Positions 19,848 to 25,857 of a stretch of DNA of 25,857 bases are shown in pieces. The notes beneath the pieces were generated by a model. That model worked only from the letters and a program-made list of their open reading frames with translations. It was not told where the DNA came from and ran no database searches. This stretch comes from Triparma columacea (taxonomy: Eukaryota > Sar > Bolidophyceae > Parmales > Triparmaceae). How positions within the stretch are numbered: position 1 is the stretch's first letter; each line of letters opens with the position of its first letter. The stretch covers positions 1-25,857 of the forward strand of contig BRYA01000414.1 in the NCBI GenBank assembly GCA_030267965.1, written 5' to 3'. The translations under genes were made by a program, and so were the position numbers.

Positions 19848-20294
19848 ACGGTGGGGGGGGGGGGAGGGGGGGGAAGAGAGAGAGAGAGAGAGAGAGAGTA
19901 AGGGAATGTAAATGTTTGTACAACAATCAAATTGCTATTTTTTACCACTTTTGAATGTAAATATTATCATCTTGCTCCGATATCACTTTTGAAGCAAAAC
20001 ATTTATCTATTCCAGTTCTCAAACCAGAAAATTCTTTTTACTACAGGGGAGAGCATTGATTGCGATTGCGATTAGCGTGAGAATGAACAGTTTCATATTT
20101 CTCTGAAGAAACTTTCTCAGAGGAAGGAGGAGCAAGAACACAGATTTTGGGGTTGGTGGCAGTTTTGGTTTGACTCCAATATTAGCATCTGCACGACACT
20201 TCTGACTAAGTGGAGTAGCCTCAAGGCTTTGTTGATCGCTTTCACATCGTAATTTGCCGCTATAAACTCAGATTTCAGGCAGGTTCGCTCAAAA
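19848..20294. other. Intergenic: LMBRD2 3' end and ANK-MYND A upstream region
   Basis: The first 50 bases are a poly-G stretch followed by (AG)12. From 20068 on, the sequence is the upstream half of the duplicated unit shared with 21514-21740. It includes an inverted pair CTCTGA (20101-20106) / TCAGAG (20117-20122) that is broken in the second copy. No separate gene is seen. Confidence 0.5.
19875..19898 (+). repeat. (AG)12 microsatellite
   Basis: Twelve AG units lie directly after a poly-G run in the LMBRD2 3' flank. This is a simple slippage repeat. Confidence 0.95.
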
Positions 20295-21437
20295 ATGGAA
20301 TCACAATCAGACGTACAATCGTCACGCAATTCATCAGAGACCACAAATGTGGCAGTATCTAGTCGGGACGATTTGACAGAAGGTCAGCAGGTGTGCATAA
20401 GTTTGGCTATTGACCAAGACTGGGATCGCATCAAGGGGTATGTCAAGGAACATGGTCCTGAGGTTTTGTTAGGCGCTTATACAGTGTATGTTGATGGGAT
20501 ATGGATGGTAGCTTCAGTCCTCACACACGCCTCAAATCAAGATAATATTGAGATGGTCAAGCTTATCTTAGACGCCGGTTTCGACAACAAGGAATATATG
20601 TACAGTGCCGCACAAATGTCAATGAGGAATAGTGACAATTCAACAATTTTGAGATTGCTCTTAGAACATGGACTTGATCCTAATATAGACCTACGATTCG
20701 AAGGGGTGGATGAAGACAGTTCCAACCTTTTGGTGATTGCTGCTAATGTGGGACACATTGATCACGCCATAGCACTTCTCGATCATGGAGCAAATGTGAA
20801 CAAGACAATAATGGTTTACCCTGGGCAGGCATACGCTCTCTCACCACTTACTGGTGCTTTGAGTGATGGAGCACACGACATATACAGGCTATTTCTCACG
20901 CGCGGTGCTATTCCAACCATCGACGACGTGTATTATGTATTTTCGATCTGCCTGGCAGCGTGCAGAGGAGAACACCAGCTTAGTAGAGATGTCGCAATAA
21001 AGATGTTTGCAACATTTCTTCATCTCGGAAAGCCCGATTCCGACGTACTCCGAGACAGATTCAATTTATGCCCTCCTTCCAAACGAGATCCTACAATCAC
21101 CAACATCACGAAACTGTACCTTCAAGGCCGTCCCTTCTGCTGTTTTGTTTGCGAGGCTCTAACTGCCAAGTCTCGCGACAAGCTCCATATGTGTCCCTGT
21201 CGCAACGTCGCCTACTGCTCTCGCTCATGCCAGGTCAAGCACTGGAGGGAACACAAGGTGCAATGCACGGGACCGCTGAACGAAAGGGGGGAGAGTGAGG
21301 CGATGGTCAAGAAAAGATCCAAGACAGGGAAGGGAGTGGCGGCGGGAGCAACGGTGGTGGGAGTAGCGGAAGGAGCAGTTGCGACGGGGAAGAACGGCAA
21401 GAAGGGGAAGAAGGGCAAGAAGGGTAAGAAGAAGTGA
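20295..21437 (+). CDS. Ankyrin-repeat MYND zinc-finger protein, copy A
   Basis: This is a 380-aa intronless gene. Ankyrin-like repeats occupy about 75-245: NIEMVKLILDAGFD, STILRLLLEHGLDPN, HIDHAIALLDHGANVN and DIYRLFLTRGAIP fit the A-x-x-x-L-L-x-x-G-A-x-x-N plan, with less regular repeats between. A MYND finger follows at about 288-330 (CCFVCEAL, HMCPCRNVAYCSRSCQ, HWREHKVQC) with the full C/H metal ligands. A Gly/Ala/Val linker and a lysine tail (GKKGKKGKK) end the protein. MYND fingers and ankyrin repeats both mediate protein contacts, and such families are expanded in diatoms and relatives; the partner is unknown. The lysine tail could be a nuclear or nucleic-acid-binding signal. It lies about 300 bases upstream of copy B, each copy with its own upstream region. 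Codon use is A/T-richer than in the intron-bearing neighbours until the G-rich tail. Confidence 0.9.
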   Translation: MESQSDVQSSRNSSETTNVAVSSRDDLTEGQQVCISLAIDQDWDRIKGYVKEHGPEVLLGAYTVYVDGIWMVASVLTHASNQDNIEMVKLILDAGFDNKEYMYSAAQMSMRNSDNSTILRLLLEHGLDPNIDLRFEGVDEDSSNLLVIAANVGHIDHAIALLDHGANVNKTIMVYPGQAYALSPLTGALSDGAHDIYRLFLTRGAIPTIDDVYYVFSICLAACRGEHQLSRDVAIKMFATFLHLGKPDSDVLRDRFNLCPPSKRDPTITNITKLYLQGRPFCCFVCEALTAKSRDKLHMCPCRNVAYCSRSCQVKHWREHKVQCTGPLNERGESEAMVKKRSKTGKGVAAGATVVGVAEGAVATGKNGKKGKKGKKGKKK

Positions 21438-21740
21438 ACGAAACAATACAGTAATGCGGCGGCTATAAGCAATTGTTCAGAATTCTATGTACATCAAATT
21501 GCTTATTTTTAGCGCGATTAGCGTGAGAATGAACAGTTTCATATTTCTCTGAAGAAACTTTTTAGAGAAAAGAGACAGAGCACAGATTTTGGGGTTGGTG
21601 TGGTGTCAGTTTTGGTTTGACTCAAATTATCACCTACACGACACTTCTGACTAAGTGGAGTAGCTTGAAGGCTTTATTGATCACTTTCACGTCGTAATTT
21701 GCCGCTATAAACTTACATTCGGGATAGGTTCGCTCAAAAA

Positions 21741-22880
21741 ATGGAATCACAATCAGAGGTACAATCGTCACACAATTCATCAGAGACCACAATTTCTGGT
21801 TGGGACGATTTGACAGACGGTCAGCAGTGCTGCATAAACTGGGCTAATGACCAAGACTGGGATCGCATCAAGGGGTATGTCAAGGAACATGGTCCTGAGG
21901 TTTTGTTAGGCGTTTGTTCAGTGCATGTTGATGAGAAATTGAAGATAGTTTCAGTCCTCACAATCGCCTCTCTTGTAGATAATGTTGAGATGGTCAAGCT
22001 TACCTTAGAGGCCGGCTTCAACAACAAGGAAGCCATGTACGTTGCCGCAGATCTATCAATAAGGAGGAAAAGTGACAATTCAACAATCTTGAGATTGCTC
22101 TTAGAACATGGACTTGACCCTAATATGGACCTACAAGTCGAAGGGTTGGCGGAAGGCGTTTCCAACTTTTTGATGCATGCTGCTGGTGTGGGACAAATCG
22201 ATCAGGCCATAGCACTTCTCGATCATGGAGCAAATGTGAACAAGACAGTGGTTGGCCCTGAAGGACATCTTATTTCACCACTTCTTAATACTCTCAATTG
22301 TGGAGCACACGACATATTGAGGCTGTTTCTCACGCGCGGTGCTATTCTATCCACCAGCGACGTTGATAATATGTTTAGACATTGCATCCACGCGTGCAAA
22401 GGATTACACCCTGTCCTTAGTAGAGATGTCGCAATAAAGATTTTCACAACATTTCTTCATCTCGGAAAGCCTGATTCCGACGTAGTTCGAGACAAATTTG
22501 ATTTAGCCCCTCCTTCCATACGAGATCCTACAATCACCAACATCACGAAACATTACCTTCAAGGCCGTCCCTTCTGCTGCTTTGTTTGCGAGGCTCTAAC
22601 TGCCGCGTCACGCGACAAGCTCCATATGTGTCCCTGTCGCAACGTCGCCTACTGCTCGAGGGAGTGCCAGGTCAACCACTGGAGGGAGCACAAGGTGCAG
22701 TGCACGGGACCGCTGAACGAAAGGGGGGAGAGTGAGGCGATGGTCAAGAAAAGATCCAAGACAGGGAAGGGAGTGGCGGCGGGAGCAACGGTGGTGGGAG
22801 TAGCGGAAGGAGCAGTTGCGACGGGGAAGAACGGCAAGAAGGGGAAGAAGGGCAAGAATGGTAGGGGTAAGAAGAAGTGA
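21741..22880 (+). CDS. Ankyrin-repeat MYND zinc-finger protein, copy B
   Basis: This is a 379-aa intronless paralogue of copy A. The same layout holds: ankyrin-like repeats at about 72-245 (NVEMVKLTLEAGFN, STILRLLLEHGLDPN, QIDQAIALLDHGANVN, DILRLFLTRGAIL), then MYND at about 284-327 with all ligands kept (CCFVCEAL, CPCRNVAYCSRECQ, HWREHKVQC), then the same lysine-rich tail with one three-codon insertion. Compared with copy A it lacks several codons near residue 18 and has small in-frame indels near 108, 180 and 235. Differences cluster in the ankyrin part and are mostly amino-acid-changing. No stop or frameshift is present, so it is probably functional. Its upstream region duplicates that of copy A. 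Confidence 0.9.
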   Translation: MESQSEVQSSHNSSETTISGWDDLTDGQQCCINWANDQDWDRIKGYVKEHGPEVLLGVCSVHVDEKLKIVSVLTIASLVDNVEMVKLTLEAGFNNKEAMYVAADLSIRRKSDNSTILRLLLEHGLDPNMDLQVEGLAEGVSNFLMHAAGVGQIDQAIALLDHGANVNKTVVGPEGHLISPLLNTLNCGAHDILRLFLTRGAILSTSDVDNMFRHCIHACKGLHPVLSRDVAIKIFTTFLHLGKPDSDVVRDKFDLAPPSIRDPTITNITKHYLQGRPFCCFVCEALTAASRDKLHMCPCRNVAYCSRECQVNHWREHKVQCTGPLNERGESEAMVKKRSKTGKGVAAGATVVGVAEGAVATGKNGKKGKKGKNGRGKKK

Positions 22881-22975
22881 ACGAAACAATACAGTAATAT
22901 GGCGGCTAGAAGCAATTTTTCAGAAATCGATGTATGACAATTAGTTCCAACGCTTCGTAGTAGTATTTTTTTCGG
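22881..22975. other. Convergent spacer
   Basis: Ninety-five bases separate the ends of ANK-MYND copy B and the minus-strand membrane protein. The first half is the tail of the duplicated unit. Confidence 0.5.
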
Positions 22976-24428
22976 TCATCTGTGTTGTGTCCCGCAAGCA
23001 GTTTCTTGAATGTTGACGATCCTTTTACCTTCCCACCTCGGTTCCCCGTTGACTTGGAACCTGCTAACCCCCCTGCTAGTGTCTGCCTGGGGGAGGTTGT
23101 TGAGAGGGGAGTAGTAGTCGGAGTACTCGAAGGCACCGGAGAGCTGGCTGCGACAGTTTGCAACGACGTAGTCGCGGACACGGATGTAACCGACAAACAT
23201 CACGAAGCTGAGAGATGTGGAGGGTGTGTGTGTGAGGTCGCCCTTCTTGCTTCGTGTGTGTTTTTTAAACCGTCCCCCCTTCCCCCCCGTCGTGTTCCTC
23301 CCCCCCTCACCTCGTAGATACAAGTGCAAGCATCCCCGTAGCCAGCCATTCCGCGTATACCTTATCGCTCCCGCAGAACGACGTTTCAACCGTGGAGTAA
23401 ATGGAGAAGTCGATATCCGACCTATCCCACCCCCCCCCATCGTCCCCTTCGCCGTCACCGCTACCGCTACCATCGCCGCTACCGTCACCGCTGCCTTCGC
23501 CGTCGTTATTGTTGTCACCGCTCTGCCCATCCTCACCGCCCTCACCGTCACCCATAACCCAAGCTCCTAGATAACGATTATCACCCATTACCTCGGACCT
23601 CCTCATATCCTCGAACTCACACGCGCACCTAAGCACGATATCAACCGTCCTCCAAACGGAGAGCGCGGCGGTAATTAAACCGAAACGCCACCATACGGTA
23701 CGGATTATCCAGGTTAGGTATAGGGAAGGGTAAACGTAACGGAGACTTGAGTAGGAACCACTGTAGGTTGTTAGGTATAATTGCCTCTGTGGACGTGGGG
23801 GGGGTGGGGGGTGGGGGGAGGTGGGGGTATTTTCGGTGTTTTTAGAAAGGTTTGAACGTTTTTTTGTTGGGTTTAGTTTGTGCTGTTGTTTTCGAGGGCG
23901 TAACGTTCAAACACAAAGGAGAGAGAGAGGGTCTAACAAAACAAAGGACCACCTAATCAGACAATGTCCGTATACAACGCAAACGTGGCACCTCTGGTTT
24001 TGTGGCTGTACGAAGGGATGGGACATGGTGTGTGAAAGTGTGCTGGCACATTATGGGCTCACCTGTGATCCTATGGGGTAACATTTATCTTGTGGGTTGA
24101 TGTTGTTGGTGTCGTTAGGGAGTTCTCCAAGTTGATCCTGCAAGGGATGATTGTCGTAGTTGTTGTCGTAGTTGTTGTCGTAGTAGTTGTTGGTGTTGGT
24201 GTTGTTGTTGCTGTTGTGGCTGTCGTTGGTGTTGACAATATTGTCGTCAATGTCGTTCTCAAAGTCCAACAACACAGCAGGATTATTCGCATTAGACACT
24301 GAGGTCATAAGCGATGTCGGTGATAACGAGTTGATTGAGGAGTTTGAGGAGGGTGTTGGTGAAATAGATGTTCTTGTCGTTGTTCTTGTTGTTATTGCTG
24401 ATCTTTTTGTTGCTGATTTTATTGTCAT
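22976..24428 (-). CDS. Unrecognised membrane protein with Asn-rich N-terminus, 3 exons
   Basis: Exons are 24428-24063, 23786-23311 and 23207-22976, phases 0 and 2, giving 357 aa. Residues 1-122 are Ser/Thr then Asn/Asp-rich (NNYDNNYDN), disordered and made of trinucleotide-like repeats. Exon 2 opens with an aromatic, hydrophobic stretch (about 138-173: YPSLYLTWIIRTVWW, FGLITAALSVW), one or two membrane passes. A Gly/Asp/Ser acidic linker of about 35 residues follows. A further hydrophobic segment (about 270-290: MLALVSTSFVMFVGYI) is split by the second intron, and the fact that splicing rebuilds it supports the model. The C-terminus is soluble (FEYSDYYSPLNN). No family is recognised. Both donors are GTGAG. 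The least certain point is the joining of exon 1 to exon 2, which rests on phase and a CGTCCACAG acceptor. Confidence 0.6.
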
Positions 24429-24456
24429 TGAATAGAGTAGAGAGAATAAGATATGT

Positions 24457-24496
24457 GTTGTTGTAGCTGTGCTGTTGTAGCTGCGCTGTTGTAGCT
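24457..24496 (+). repeat. 14-bp short tandem repeat, 3 units
   Basis: Units with the shared core TGTTGTAGCT start at 24459, 24473 and 24487. They lie just upstream of the membrane-protein ATG, probably in its 5' UTR. Confidence 0.85.
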
Positions 24497-24850
24497 TTGA
24501 AAGAATATAATTTGAAAATCAAAAACAAAGTCGAGAGTAAGACGTGACTAATTGCCCTGTAACACAACGCTTAACGTAAGTTACCTTCTACAATGAGCTA
24601 TAAGCTACTATAAAACACCTATGCAACACTGATTATAACTATTATAGCGTATAAAATGCAGATAATGAGGGATATGATAGACAATGACCAGAAAAAGAAA
24701 TAAATCTCAACCTGGAATCAATTCGGCAGTCAAAAAAGGTAAATAAGAATAAAACGTTCGTGGCAAAGGTTCGTATTCAACAGCTTAGTCTTATTCACGC
24801 AACGCGTTGATATGCAGTGAAGTACACGTAGTCGAAATATAAGTTGCGTC

Positions 24851-24962
24851 AAAAGATTCCCATTGTTCCCCCACCTTTCCTCCTAACCCCCATGGGTTAG
24901 GGCCCCTGTCCCTTCTCCTGCTCCCGTCCCTGCTGAGGGGGGAAAAGATTCCCATTGTTCCC
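24851..24962. repeat. 20-bp direct repeats flanking a hairpin
   Basis: Two exact 20-base copies beginning AAAAGATTCCC lie at 24851-24870 and 24943-24962. The 72 bases between them contain an 8-bp stem, CCTAACCC (24882-24889) with GGGTTAGG (24894-24901), around a CCAT loop. Confidence 0.9.
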
Positions 24963-24990
24963 GAATGTGTGGGATAACGGCATGGCCATC

Positions 24991-25614
24991 CTACGACATA
25001 ATCAAATACTCCAACACATTCATCTGGATCATCATGCATAACCCTACAAAGCCGTAGTTCAAATCCTCCTTGCGACCCACATCCAAAGCAGCCTTAAGTC
25101 TTTGTCCAATTCTCCTAAGTTTAAGCCTTAATTGACCCTCGTCGGCGCTGCTGTCGGATACTCCTGGAATTAGAACAAGAGCAAAGTTGCAGTTAGGAAT
25201 GAACTCTTCAAGATCGACAACAACGTCGTCATCGTCACTATCGAGTAGTCTCAACATGGTGTCAACCTCGTCACCCTCGAGGCTCACTCCAATGTCAGCG
25301 AATGCTGCACTGAGATCATCTTCGGTAATGAATAATCCATTCGTGGCCAATTTGAGGAATACCTCTTGGCAGACGTCCCCCTCGTCGCCACTGCCCCCGC
25401 CGCCCTTTGCCTTGCCACCCTTGGCCTTGCCCTTATGCTTGAGCTTACGTTGGGCCGGTTTGTCGTTCATGAGGATGGTATCTCTGCCTAAAGAATCAGT
25501 CAGAGAAGGTTCTTCCATGACCGGGTGGTGGCGAATGTTGTCTGCAGAGGCCGTTTTAAGGTCTTTGGTAAACGCTAGGAGCGCAACGGCGATGTAAGAT
25601 AGGATAAACTTCAT
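24991..25614 (-). CDS. Small secreted EF-hand-like protein
   Basis: The protein is 207 aa from the ATG at 25614. Residues 1-25 form a signal peptide (FILSYIAVALLAFTKDL) with likely cleavage before ADN. A basic Lys/Gly-rich segment (KHKGKAKGGKAKGGGG) follows, then an acidic helical pair. LLDSDDDDVVVDLEEFI is an EF-hand loop with Asp at positions 1, 3 and 5 and Glu at 12, but Asp in place of the usual Gly at 6. An upstream partner helix-loop (ITEDDLSAAFADIG) may be a degenerate second hand. The C-terminal part (RLKLRRIGQRLKAALD) is amphipathic. Such proteins are plausible Ca2+ binders in the secretory pathway or cell wall; no named family is recognised. A CTAAT plus CCAG inside the frame resembles an acceptor but has no partner donor, so I keep one exon. 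Confidence 0.65.
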   Translation of the reverse strand: MKFILSYIAVALLAFTKDLKTASADNIRHHPVMEEPSLTDSLGRDTILMNDKPAQRKLKHKGKAKGGKAKGGGGSGDEGDVCQEVFLKLATNGLFITEDDLSAAFADIGVSLEGDEVDTMLRLLDSDDDDVVVDLEEFIPNCNFALVLIPGVSDSSADEGQLRLKLRRIGQRLKAALDVGRKEDLNYGFVGLCMMIQMNVLEYLIMS

Positions 25615-25857
25615 ATCTGCGGTGTGTGATGGTCGCGGGAAGGGTAAGATAAGGAAATATTGAGTGAACAAGAAAGCCAGATTTTTCCGGGTTACCGTGG
25701 GTTGATTAGATCTTGCACTCTACGAAGATACGTGTGGGCTAAAAACACACACAATCACTGACGATGATACATATGAAGGCACAGTGACAAAGTGCGACCT
25801 CCCACACCGCCACAACTTACCAAAAATGGAGGTTGGGAAATTGAGGGAAAACCAGGC
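25615..25857. other. Right-edge flank, no clear gene
   Basis: This is the promoter side of the EF-hand gene. A plus-strand ATG at 25826 with good A-rich context (MEVGKLRENQ) is open to the edge and might start a divergent gene, but ten codons cannot support a call. Confidence 0.35.

Larger units (their letters stand above)
20068..22934 (+). repeat. Tandem duplication of ANK-MYND gene units
   Basis: Two direct copies with a 1446-base offset: about 20068-21490 and 21514-22934. Each includes about 225 bases upstream, the whole coding region and about 50 bases downstream. The copies share long identical blocks and differ by scattered substitutions and small in-frame indels. Unequal crossing-over is the simplest origin. 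Confidence 0.93.
24429..24990. other. Intergenic, A/T-rich with small repeats
   Basis: The stretch lies upstream of the membrane-protein gene and downstream of the EF-hand gene. It contains a 14-bp unit repeated three times (24457-24496), an A/T-rich middle, and a 20-bp direct repeat flanking a hairpin (24851-24962). I see no gene or RNA. Confidence 0.5.

Noticed and set aside
22982..23570. Plus-strand frames over the membrane-protein exons
   Set aside because: They are antisense to exons that join in phase and rebuild a TM segment, and their products are Pro/Val/Ala low complexity.
24764..24800. tRNA-like B-box resemblance (GGTTCGTATTC)
   Set aside because: No matching A-box, acceptor stem or cloverleaf pairing could be built around it.
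24882..24901. Telomere-like TAACCC/GGGTTA
   Set aside because: It is a single copy within a hairpin, with no tandem array, so not an interstitial telomere.
25145..25175. Intron acceptor inside the EF-hand gene
   Set aside because: A CTAAT and CCAG are present, but there is no phase-compatible GTGAG or GTAAG donor upstream and the frame is open throughout.

Overview
This is a nuclear eukaryotic window. Eight of the twelve gene models are split by short GT-AG introns (22 coding introns placed by phase). These introns have mostly GTGAG donors, very C-rich 3' tracts and a recurrent CTAAC branch-point-like motif. The gene set includes a kinesin-2 accessory subunit, so the organism or its relatives build flagella. 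It also includes an LMBR1-type membrane protein, tandem ankyrin/MYND genes and a protein with repeated START-like modules. Taken together this suggests a flagellate stramenopile alga; a bolidophyte/Parmales (Triparma-like) genome is my best guess. That is inference from gene style, not a database match. A 30-N gap shows the window comes from a draft assembly.

Layout. 1-2818 (-): a long intronless reading frame of at least 939 codons, cut by the left edge, with three or four START/Bet v1-like modules behind an Ala-rich coiled coil. 3400-5172 (-): a three-exon, two-TM RING E3 ligase candidate with MUL1/SP1-like topology. 5434-7254 (+): a histidine acid phosphatase with signal peptide and C-terminal TM. 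7480-8550 (-): RanBP1. 8639-9738 (+): RPA3, divergent from RanBP1 across only 88 bp. 10088-11945 (+): a Ca2+-regulated mitochondrial carrier (EF-hands plus three carrier repeats). 12115-15454 (-): KAP3, with a 10 x 21 bp minisatellite in its last intron. 15648-16907 (+): a WW-domain coiled-coil protein, divergent from KAP3. 16908-17551: an AT-rich island. 17552-19847 (+): LMBRD2. 20295-21437 and 21741-22880 (+): tandem ankyrin-MYND paralogues. 22976-24428 (-): an unrecognised membrane protein with an Asn-rich N-terminus. 24991-25614 (-): a small secreted EF-hand protein.

Genes working together. Most neighbours look functionally independent housekeeping genes (nuclear transport, DNA replication, mitochondrial transport, intraflagellar transport, membrane signalling) packed head-to-head or tail-to-tail with short spacers. 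There are two visible classes: intron-bearing, G/C-rich conserved genes, and intronless, A/T-richer genes of expanding families (START-like, ANK-MYND). The most notable signal is the ANK-MYND pair: stretches identical even at silent sites alternate with stretches where almost every change alters the protein. This is the pattern expected of diversifying selection on a recognition surface, possibly combined with gene conversion.
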